This document shows positions 57,258 to 64,000 of a stretch of DNA of 64,000 nucleotides, piece by piece. This stretch comes from Clostridium pasteurianum (GTDB taxonomy: Bacteria; Bacillota; Clostridia; Clostridiales; Clostridiaceae). A program made the translations under genes and the position numbers. Positions within the stretch are counted from its first letter, which is position 1; every line of letters begins with the position of its first letter. The notes under the pieces are model-generated. The model searched no databases, was not told where the DNA came from, and saw nothing but the letters and a program-made list of their open reading frames with translations. The DNA lies in NCBI RefSeq assembly GCF_001705235.1, contig NZ_MCGV01000001.1, forward strand, positions 3,414,181 to 3,478,180, written 5' to 3'.

Positions 57258-58118
57258 ATGGAGTATAGGCATGAGATTATAACAACATCAAAAAAATTCC
57301 CTATTAAATATGTTATTCATGATGATGCTAAGGCAAGTATTCTTCGCCATTGGCATAGAGCAATGGAAATTAGTTTTACAATCAAAGGGAGTATAGATCT
57401 GTTTTATATTTCAGGAAAAACATATAAAACAGAAGAAAGAGATATATTAGTAATTAATTCAAATGAAATTCATTCGGTTTCTGTAATGGAATCACATAAT
57501 AATCTTGCTTTAACACTAATTTTCCCATTTGACTTTATGAAAAGTGAATTTACTCAAGCTGGTTCTATATATTTTACTTTGAATGAAAAAGAAAAATTTA
57601 CATCTGAACAAAAAAATGCCTATAAAGAATTACAGGGTCTTATGAATAAGTTTTTTAATATTGCAATTATGAAAGCAAATGATCTTAATTTTATTCAGTT
57701 AAAAGCTATTACTTATAAGATTTTTTACATTTTAATTAGGAACTTTTCCATAGAGAGAAAATCAGCGAAGATAGACAGTGACAAATATATTGATAGATTA
57801 TCAGTTATTGCAGAGTATATTGACAATAATCATGCTGAGGAACTAACGGTTCCAGATTTGGCAAATGAATTTCATTTATCAGTTGGTTATTTATCTAGAT
57901 TTTTTAAAAGATATACAGGTTTATCTATATATGATTATATAACTTTAGTTAGATTAAATTATGCACACGAGTTGCTGCTAAATGGTTCTGCACCAATTCA
58001 TTATATTTCAGAGCAAACGGGGTTCCCTAATGATAAAGCATTTACTACGGCTTTTAAAAAGGTTTACAAAGAAACACCTTATCAATATAGAAAAAGTCAT
58101 AAAAAGACCTTTTTTTAG
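57258..58118 (+). CDS. AraC-family regulator with N-terminal cupin-like domain
   Basis: 286 aa. Sensor domain (1-165) with the cupin-type His cluster ILRHWHRAMEISF and NSNEIHSVS; C-terminal AraC double helix-turn-helix (185-282) with VPDLANEFHLSVGYLSRFFKRYTG and ISEQTGFPNDKAFTTAFKKVYKETPYQYR. Ribosome site TAGGAGGA. It precedes the MFS transporter and esterase genes and probably activates them. Confidence 0.88.
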   Translation: MEYRHEIITTSKKFPIKYVIHDDAKASILRHWHRAMEISFTIKGSIDLFYISGKTYKTEERDILVINSNEIHSVSVMESHNNLALTLIFPFDFMKSEFTQAGSIYFTLNEKEKFTSEQKNAYKELQGLMNKFFNIAIMKANDLNFIQLKAITYKIFYILIRNFSIERKSAKIDSDKYIDRLSVIAEYIDNNHAEELTVPDLANEFHLSVGYLSRFFKRYTGLSIYDYITLVRLNYAHELLLNGSAPIHYISEQTGFPNDKAFTTAFKKVYKETPYQYRKSHKKTFF

Positions 58119-58209
58119 GCACAATTTTACCCTTTGGGTTATTGAAAACGGTTTATTATATTAAATATAAAAGGAAATCGATTTCAATAAATACAAAGGA
58201 GTGTCAATA

Positions 58210-59412
58210 ATGGAAAAAACGATAGAAAAAAAGAGTTTATTATTTAAGATTTCGGTATTGTCTGTTTCTTTATTATGTATGGGAGCTGCTTCAGTTTCGG
58301 CTACTATTCCTTTAATGGCAAAGACACTGTCTAATGTTTCATTAGCATCTATAGAAATGATAACTTCAATTCCTAATTTTGGCATCATAATATTTGTTTT
58401 TTTATCTCCGTTTATTGCTAAACTTATTGGTGATAAAAAAACAACATTATTAGGTTTGATTTTAACCTTAGTTGCTGGTATTTTCCCTATGTTCAGTGAT
58501 AATTATACAGCTATTTTAATTTCTAGATTTATACTTGGATGCGGTGTAGGTTTATTTAATTCATTTGCTTACAGTTTAATTAGTTATTATTTTGAAGGAG
58601 ACGAAAGAGCTAAGATGATGGGGTATCAAGCAGCTACATCATCAATAGGTAGTACTGTAATGTCACTATTAGTTGGTATGCTTGTAAAATATGGTTGGCA
58701 TGCAAGTTATGGAGTATATGCAATTACTATAGTATCAATAGTGTTATTTGGAATAGTTGTTCCAGATACTAAGCATGAAGCTGAATTGAAAAAAGATAAT
58801 TCAAATGCTAGTGCTGAAAAAACTAAGATAAGTCCTATGGTTGCTTTTTATACAGGATATTTATTTCTTATTTATATTGGATTTATGACAATTATTTATA
58901 AAGTAGCTACAATTATGATTTCAATGCATTATGGAACTGCAGCGGAAGCAAGTACTGTTCTTGCTGGTATAACAATTGTTGGCTTTATAGCTAGTTCAAT
59001 GTTTGGCAAAGTTCATGAAAGATTTAAGATGTTTACATTACCTATTTCAGTAATATTTATGGGCATTAGTATTTATATAATTGGAACATCTACTAGCATG
59101 ATGACAACTGTTATTGGAGCATTGATTTTAGGATTGTTCTTTGCTTTTGTTACGCCTTATTTCTTTTATAGAGCAACTCTTTATAGTAATGCTGTATCGC
59201 AGACATTGTCATCTTCAATTATGATTATTGGAATCAATTTAGGATGTTTTCTTAATCCTTATATTCTTGCATTTGTAAATAAATTATTTGGTACTACAAG
59301 TGTTACTTTTTCAGTAAAATTTGCTGGCGTTTTTATCCTTGTGTTAGGTGTTATCAACATATTAGTTACGAGTGTAAAAGGTAGAGTTCATGAAACAGTA
59401 AAAAGCAATTAA
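58210..59412 (+). CDS. MFS transporter
   Basis: 400 aa from the ATG at 58210, with AAAGGAGTG upstream overlapping an unlikely GTG at 58201. Twelve membrane segments; MFS loop signature GDKKTTLLG and the ISRFILGCGVGLFNSFAYSLI helix. Direction and substrate cannot be told; pairing with an esterase 16 nt downstream suggests uptake or export of an ester or acylated compound. Confidence 0.85.
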   Translation: MEKTIEKKSLLFKISVLSVSLLCMGAASVSATIPLMAKTLSNVSLASIEMITSIPNFGIIIFVFLSPFIAKLIGDKKTTLLGLILTLVAGIFPMFSDNYTAILISRFILGCGVGLFNSFAYSLISYYFEGDERAKMMGYQAATSSIGSTVMSLLVGMLVKYGWHASYGVYAITIVSIVLFGIVVPDTKHEAELKKDNSNASAEKTKISPMVAFYTGYLFLIYIGFMTIIYKVATIMISMHYGTAAEASTVLAGITIVGFIASSMFGKVHERFKMFTLPISVIFMGISIYIIGTSTSMMTTVIGALILGLFFAFVTPYFFYRATLYSNAVSQTLSSSIMIIGINLGCFLNPYILAFVNKLFGTTSVTFSVKFAGVFILVLGVINILVTSVKGRVHETVKSN

Positions 59413-59428
59413 ATTGGAGGTTTTAATT

Positions 59429-60472
59429 ATGGATTATAACGATGAATTAAAGGAATTATCAAAGGTAGAAAAAAGAGATGGTTATTTTGTAAAATATGTT
59501 CCAGGAGAAAGTAAAGATGGAGTACTTGCCAAAAATGCAAGACAGGAAATTCTTTCCATGGGACAAGGCAGCGGAGAGCCAAGCAATGAAATAGACATTG
59601 TTAAAATGCGAGATGCTATGGGCTGGCCAGCAGTTGATATTTCAAATAATAAATTAACCATAATAAATAAAATAATTGAAGGATCAATTAATGTTAGAAT
59701 TTATAAACAAGCGAAAGTCACAGCCAAAGCACCAGCTCTTTTCTACATTCATGGAGGAGGTTACTTTGGGGGATCAATAGACAACGTAGAAAATATTTGC
59801 CGTGCTTATGCAGACAAATCTGGATATACTGTTTTTTCTGTTGATTACAGTTTATCACCAGAAAAGCCTTTCCCAGCTGGATTATTAGATTGCTACCGTG
59901 CTGTAAAATGGGCTTATGATAATGCTGAAGTGTTAAATATTGATGCAGATAAAATATTTATATCAGGAGATTCAGCAGGTGGAAACTTATCTATAACAAC
60001 ATCTATGATAGATATAACTCTGGGGACAAATTACATTAAAAAGATTGTTGCATTTTATCCAGCAATTGCAGCGGGGACTAATGGTAGAGGTGAGTATTGG
60101 GATTACTCAAAATTAGGTGCAAATTCAGAAGCAGTTGAATTAGTTTCAAAGTATGTTTCTGGGTTTGGATCAGGAAATAATTTAATTGACGGCTGGTATG
60201 CAGGCAAGATTAATATGTCAAATCCATTTATTTCACCTATATTTGCAGATGATAAAATACTTAGCAGTTTGCCAGCTACATTATTAGTGATAGGTGAATT
60301 TGATCCACTTCGATTACAAGGTGAAGCTTTTTTTAGACGTGTTAAAGAAGCTAAAGGTGATATTACTTATTTAAGATACAACGGTACAATTCATGCTTTT
60401 ATGGATAAAATAGGAGATTTCCCTCAAGCAGAAGATGGAATTAAAGAAGCAGTTAAATTTTTAGAAGATTAA
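59429..60472 (+). CDS. alpha/beta hydrolase, hormone-sensitive-lipase type esterase
   Basis: 347 aa from the ATG at 59429 (TTGGAGG upstream). Oxyanion HGGGYFGG, nucleophile GDSAGGN, Asp in GEFDPLR, His in GTIHAF: a complete HSL-family triad. Cytoplasmic. Likely hydrolyses the compound carried by the MFS neighbour; the operon ends with a strong terminator. Confidence 0.9.
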   Translation: MDYNDELKELSKVEKRDGYFVKYVPGESKDGVLAKNARQEILSMGQGSGEPSNEIDIVKMRDAMGWPAVDISNNKLTIINKIIEGSINVRIYKQAKVTAKAPALFYIHGGGYFGGSIDNVENICRAYADKSGYTVFSVDYSLSPEKPFPAGLLDCYRAVKWAYDNAEVLNIDADKIFISGDSAGGNLSITTSMIDITLGTNYIKKIVAFYPAIAAGTNGRGEYWDYSKLGANSEAVELVSKYVSGFGSGNNLIDGWYAGKINMSNPFISPIFADDKILSSLPATLLVIGEFDPLRLQGEAFFRRVKEAKGDITYLRYNGTIHAFMDKIGDFPQAEDGIKEAVKFLED

Positions 60473-60497
60473 TATAGAAAGTTTTATGTGAAAAATT

Positions 60498-60554
60498 AAA
60501 ATCTATGTACATTAAAGCATTTTGATTGTTAGCTTTAGCGTACATAGATTTTTT
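60498..60554 (+). terminator. terminator of the MFS-esterase operon
   Basis: AAAATCTATGTAC (60498-60510) pairs perfectly with GTACATAGATTTT (60540-60552); inner GC-poor pairs extend it; T run follows. Confidence 0.9.
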
Positions 60555-60600
60555 ATACAACATCGTTAATTTATATATTGTACTGATAAATTTGAAGTAA

Positions 60601-60735
60601 AGTATAGAGGACAATGAAGGTGGAATTGCAGCGGGCATATGTGCACTTATAAGTGTTAACATATTGATGCGTTGGTCTAATAAAAAAGAAGTTAATGCTA
60701 TGCGCCCATTTTCTTATTATTGCGGGATAGTTTGA
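60601..60735 (+). pseudogene. C-terminal fragment of a membrane protein gene
   Basis: A 44-codon frame without a start, immediately after an in-frame TAA. It reads EGGIAAGICALISVNILMRW then SNKKEVNAMRPFSYYC, plausible as the last helix and tail of a membrane protein. Element E4 begins 29 nt after its stop. Confidence 0.4.
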
Positions 60736-60763
60736 GGCTTAATTTTGATTTCACATTTTATCT

Positions 60764-60964
60764 AAGAAGCTGCGAAAGAACAATGCTTCGTCACATTAAA
60801 AAATTTCTATAAATCGAAGGTGAAAAAGCCGTAAAATGCTAAGGAATTTCAATAACTCGCTGGAATCTCAGACAGATTGAAATTTCTAATCATTTTACGA
60901 TTTTTTCACCAAGATTTATTAGAGATTTTTTAAACTGTTCCTTCAGCATTATTCTTTTGCTTCC
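60764..60964. repeat. long hairpin repeat element E4
   Basis: 201-bp inverted repeat, mosaic of two subfamilies. Outer part GAACAATGCTTCGTC ... GTTCCTTCAGCATT is that of E3. The apical part AATTTCAATAACTCGCTGG ... CTCAGACAG is that of E1 and E2. Middle arms include GGTGAAAAA / TTTTTCACC and CGTAAAATG / CATTTTACG. Downstream flank ACGGCAGTGCAAGG is also shared with E3. Confidence 0.88.
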
Positions 60965-61141
60965 ACGGCAGTGCAAGGAAAAAATAGCTTATATTTATTT
61001 CGTGAAAATAAATATAATGAATTTTGCATAAACTATTTTCATGTGCAATTTAATTCTTAGATTTTAATAATAATTATCTATTGATATTTATTATTAAAAA
61101 GTATAAAATGTTATTATAAAATTAAATAGAGGTGAAGTAAA

Positions 61142-61741
61142 ATGTCAAAAGATTTTTATGATGTAATAGAAAATAGAAGGACGATATATGGTATAAGCAA
61201 GGAAAGCACAATTTCAGATGAGAGATTGAAGGAGATAATTGAATTTGCAGTTAAAAATACTCCTTCGGCCTTTAATTCTCAAAGTTCTAGAGTTGTTGTA
61301 TTACTTGGTAAAGAGCATGATAAGGTATGGAACATTACTAAAGAGGAGCTTAGGAAAATAGTGCCTGCAGAAAATTTTCAAGGTACAGAGAAAAAGATAG
61401 ATTCTTTTAAAAATGGTTATGGCACTATATTGTTTTTTGAAGATGAAAATATTGTTAAATCACTCCAACAACAATATGCACTATACAAAGATAACTTTCC
61501 TGTATGGTCGGAACAAGCTTCTGGAATGCTTCAGATAAATATATGGAATGCTCTTTCAGGAGAGGGATTGGGAGCATCTCTTCAGCACTATAATCCTTTA
61601 ATTGATAATAAGGTTAGAGAGCAGTGGAATATACCACGAAATTGGAGATTAAGAGGCGAAATGCCATTTGGTAAACCTACTTCTGGTCCTCAAGATAAGG
61701 ATTTTCTACCACTAGAAGATAGGGTTAAGTTTTATAGATAA
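61142..61741 (+). CDS. nitroreductase family protein
   Basis: 199 aa. FMN-binding Arg in IENRRTIYGI, NTPSAFNSQSSR, and the C-terminal GEMPFGKPTSGPQ contact. Resembles the YdfN/fatty-acid-repression HB1-type nitroreductases. Dimeric flavin NAD(P)H-dependent reductase; substrate unknown. Ribosome site AGAGGTGAAG; single gene. Confidence 0.88.
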   Translation: MSKDFYDVIENRRTIYGISKESTISDERLKEIIEFAVKNTPSAFNSQSSRVVVLLGKEHDKVWNITKEELRKIVPAENFQGTEKKIDSFKNGYGTILFFEDENIVKSLQQQYALYKDNFPVWSEQASGMLQINIWNALSGEGLGASLQHYNPLIDNKVREQWNIPRNWRLRGEMPFGKPTSGPQDKDFLPLEDRVKFYR

Positions 61742-62054
61742 AAAATTATTCAGTATATAACAAGTTCTGGCAGAATTAAAATAGTATGAAGATGGATTGG
61801 CAGAAGCTGTATTATTTAAATGAGTCAGTTAAATAAATGCTTATAGTGTATTTTTCCGATACTATTGGATTTTGGCTACATTTAAAAACTTATTCAACTA
61901 TTTTAATTCTTTCTTACTCTGTAAATTTTCTTATAAATTAATTTAAAGCAGTTAAAAGTTATGGATGGCTCTCGGTTACTTTGCTCTGGAAAATCTAACA
62001 ACATATAAAATAACATTTCTATTAGTGGGAAATATATATAATTTGTGCTTAAAT
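61742..62054. other. intergenic region without a clear feature
   Basis: AT-rich, no ribosome-site-bearing ORF on either strand and no strong hairpin. A short frame ending DGLAEAVLFK near 61826 could be coding debris but is too short to judge. Confidence 0.5.
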
Positions 62055-62100
62055 TTAAAGTAAAGTGAACATTTACTTTAAATAAAGTTTATAATATAAT
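62055..62100 (+). promoter_or_regulatory. map promoter overlapped by an inverted repeat
   Basis: TTTACT (62072-62077), 17-nt spacer, TATAAT (62095-62100). A perfect 10-bp inverted repeat TTAAAGTAAA (62055-62064) / TTTACTTTAA (62072-62081) covers the -35, as an operator for a dimeric repressor would. Confidence 0.6.
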
Positions 62101-62140
62101 ATGTATGATTTAAATTAAATTAAAAAATGGAGATAATAGT

Positions 62141-63010
62141 ATGAAAATAGGTAGAAATGATTTATGTTGGTGTAATAGTGGAAAAAAATATAAGAGGTGC
62201 CACTTAGAGTTTGATGAAAAAATGAGAGAAATGAAAAGCAAAGGATATATGGTTCCGCCAAGAAGACTTATAAAAAATGAAAGACAGATTGAAGGAGTAA
62301 GAAAAAGTGCCAAAATTAATAATGGACTTTTAGATTTAATTGGTGAAAATATAAAAGAGGGAATGACAACAGAGGAAATAGATAAGATGACATACGACTA
62401 TACAGTAGATAATGGAGGAATTCCAGCAACTCTTAATTATGAAGGATTTCCTAAAAGTATCTGCACATCTGTAAATAATGAAGTATGCCATGGAATACCA
62501 AGTGAAAATGTAGTGCTTAAAAGTGGAGATATTGTAAATGTTGATGCAACAACTATACTTAATGGTTATTATTCAGATGCATCAAGGATGTTTATGATTG
62601 GTGAGGTAAGTGAAGAAGCCAAAAGATTGGTTGAAGTAACTAGAGAATGTTTAAAGCGAGGTGTAGAGGCAGTTAAACCTTGGGGATTCTTAGGAGACAT
62701 AGGAGCAGCAGTTCAAGAATATGCGGAAAGTAATGGATATTCGGTAGTTAGGGAATTTGGAGGACATGGAGTTGGATTAGATATGCATGAAGATCCATTT
62801 GTTTCTCATACGGGGGAGAAAGGGACAGGCATGCTGTTGGTTCCAGGAATGATGCTTACTGTTGAACCTATGATAAATGCTGGAGGTCCTGAAATAACTA
62901 TAGATAAAGGCAATGGTTGGATTGTTCGTACAGCTGATGGTTCTCTTTCAGCTCAATGGGAACACACAATTCTTGTAACTGAAGACGGTATAGAGATAAT
63001 TGCAAAATAA
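62141..63010 (+). CDS. map: methionine aminopeptidase with N-terminal SEC-C motif
   Basis: 289 aa. A SEC-C zinc motif at the N-terminus (RNDLCWCNSGKKYKRCH), then the type I aminopeptidase: metal ligands Asp in NVDATTILNGYYSD, second Asp, His in GHGVGLDMHEDPF, Glu in TVEPMINAGGP and Glu in QWEHTILV. Removes initiator methionine co-translationally; the SEC-C extension can promote ribosome association. Stands alone, unlike the usual map in ribosomal-protein operons, so it is probably a second paralogue. Confidence 0.93.
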   Translation: MKIGRNDLCWCNSGKKYKRCHLEFDEKMREMKSKGYMVPPRRLIKNERQIEGVRKSAKINNGLLDLIGENIKEGMTTEEIDKMTYDYTVDNGGIPATLNYEGFPKSICTSVNNEVCHGIPSENVVLKSGDIVNVDATTILNGYYSDASRMFMIGEVSEEAKRLVEVTRECLKRGVEAVKPWGFLGDIGAAVQEYAESNGYSVVREFGGHGVGLDMHEDPFVSHTGEKGTGMLLVPGMMLTVEPMINAGGPEITIDKGNGWIVRTADGSLSAQWEHTILVTEDGIEIIAK

Positions 63011-63016
63011 AATATT

Positions 63017-63058
63017 AAATAGCAGCTGTGACGTGATTGCTCAGCGGCTATTTTTTAT
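63017..63058 (+). terminator. terminator after map
   Basis: AAATAGCAGCTG (63017-63028) pairs with CAGCGGCTATTT (63042-63053), one mismatch, followed by T-rich sequence. Confidence 0.85.
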
Positions 63059-63174
63059 TTAGTATAAAATTTATTTGTAATATAGTGGGGCGAAATAGAA
63101 AAAAGTTGTAGTGAAAATCATATTAAATATATAAATTATTTTTGTCATAAGGAGTTAGTTGAGAAGAAACTTTC

Positions 63175-63240
63175 TTGACATGCACAAAAACTCAATTATA
63201 ATAAAAACATGGATAAGATATACTTCCATTGTTATCCATG
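63175..63240 (+). promoter_or_regulatory. rodA-like gene promoter and 5' hairpin
   Basis: Consensus TTGACA (63175-63180), 16-nt spacer, TATAAT (63197-63202). The RNA would start about 63208 with a perfect 9-bp stem CATGGATAA / TTATCCATG (63208-63216/63232-63240), a likely 5' stabiliser. Confidence 0.8.
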
Positions 63241-63266
63241 ATAAAAGTTTATAAGTGGAGGCAAAA

Positions 63267-64000
63267 ATGCACAAGTTTTTAATGAATAGAAAAATGTATA
63301 GGAATCTAGATATAGGTATGTTAATAACGGCAATAGCCATATCGTGTTTTGGTATAATCAATATTTATAGTGCTACACATAACCAATTTGGCAATTATTA
63401 TGCTAGGTTGCAGTTGTTATGGGTTGTATTAGGAATAGTATCAATTTTTTTGATTATACATATTGACTATAGAACCATAATTCAATATGCTGACTTAATA
63501 TATTGGAGTGGTGTTGGAGTTTTACTATTTAATGATATAACTAGTAAGGCGATAAAAGGTGCATCTTCATGGATAAGAATAGGGGATAGAGCTTTAGAAC
63601 CAGCAGAGTTTGTAAAAATAGGGCTGATACTAATTATTGCAAAAAAGTTAGAAGAAATGGATTGCAATATAAATAATTCAAGGAACTTCTTGATACTATG
63701 TGTATATGCATTTATACCAATTTTATTAATAGTAGTACAACCTAATTTGGGTATGGCGTTAATATATATATTTATAGTTATTTGTATTTTTTTTATTGCT
63801 GATTTAAATATAAAGGCTATGGTAATAGGTCTGATGTCTTCTATACCGTTAGGTCTTATTATTTGGTTTAGTGGAATTTTAAAACCGTATCAAAAACAAA
63901 GAATAACTTCTTTCTTAAATCCTGGAATGTACCAGCAAAATACTAGTTTTCAGCTTACACAGTCTATAATAGGAATAGGTTCTGGAGGACTTATGGGATC
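63267..64000 (+). CDS. SEDS-family glycosyltransferase (RodA/FtsW), 3' end outside window
   Basis: First 244 residues from the ATG at 63267 (GTGGAGGC upstream). Seven or more hydrophobic segments; SEDS signatures AIKGASSWIRIGDRALEPAEFVKIGLILI and NPGMYQQNTSFQLTQSIIGIGSGGL. Polymerises lipid II with a partner class B PBP; the absence of division genes nearby favours RodA. The usual QPDLG motif reads QPNLG (Asn near residue 160). The catalytic region beyond residue 244 cannot be checked. Confidence 0.88.
   Translation, partial: MHKFLMNRKMYRNLDIGMLITAIAISCFGIINIYSATHNQFGNYYARLQLLWVVLGIVSIFLIIHIDYRTIIQYADLIYWSGVGVLLFNDITSKAIKGASSWIRIGDRALEPAEFVKIGLILIIAKKLEEMDCNINNSRNFLILCVYAFIPILLIVVQPNLGMALIYIFIVICIFFIADLNIKAMVIGLMSSIPLGLIIWFSGILKPYQKQRITSFLNPGMYQQNTSFQLTQSIIGIGSGGLMG

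Overview
The window reads as chromosomal DNA of a low-GC, strictly fermentative Clostridium. AT content is high, Arg codons are mostly AGA, and AGGAGG-type ribosome sites are common. The core butyrate operon crt-bcd-etfB-etfA-hbd is preceded by rex and followed by ogg, groESL, guaB and guaA. From memory this order resembles the C. acetobutylicum chromosome. The Crt sequence is close to but not identical with that species, so a sister species (for example the C. felsineum group) is my best guess; this is inference.

Layout. (1) 1-8.7 kb: end of an alpha/beta hydrolase, a small unknown protein, dipeptidase PepV, then a microcompartment-free ethanolamine module: EutV-EutW two-component system, permease, EutB and EutC. 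The permease leader carries a textbook EutV dual-hairpin antiterminator. (2) 8.7-27.3 kb: ABC-F ATPase, Rex, butyrate operon (Rex boxes before rex and crt), Ogg, a VTT/DedA membrane protein convergent with a Lit-like membrane protein, CIRCE-controlled groESL, a c-di-GMP EAL-CBS-GGDEF protein, and guaB (guanine riboswitch) followed by guaA. (3) 27.3-37.6 kb: a probable acquired island. It holds a lactate-to-butyrate operon (EtfB, EtfA, lactate permease, FAD lactate dehydrogenase, acyl-CoA dehydrogenase), a mobile-element-like remnant and five small unknown or immunity-like genes. CGT Arg codons distinguish it from its neighbours. (4) 37.8-50.4 kb: DUF4867 protein, amidase, short MutS2-like ATPase, PanE-like reductase, AraC regulator, an internally repeated unknown protein, a TPR-AAA+ ATPase with two duplicated TPR proteins, a racemase, two GNAT enzymes and an SdpI-like protein. 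(5) 50.9-56.4 kb: an ABC-2 exporter with an unannotated 59-aa membrane protein, divergent from a two-component system; the set resembles linearmycin-type LnrJKLMN. (6) 56.5-64 kb: phosphatase, AraC regulator with an MFS transporter and esterase, nitroreductase, SEC-C methionine aminopeptidase and the start of a RodA/FtsW gene.

The most unusual structure is not a gene. At least five long inverted-repeat elements (68-201 bp), plus one half copy, sit at the 3' ends of unrelated genes. Three overlap the last codons of the upstream gene. Their arms carry compensatory changes, and three share a conserved apical loop. They look like a modular family of 3'-UTR hairpins. A second candidate system is the TPR-AAA+ ATPase with its duplicated TPR partners and shared leader box.

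No tRNA, rRNA, CRISPR array or intact transposase gene was seen.
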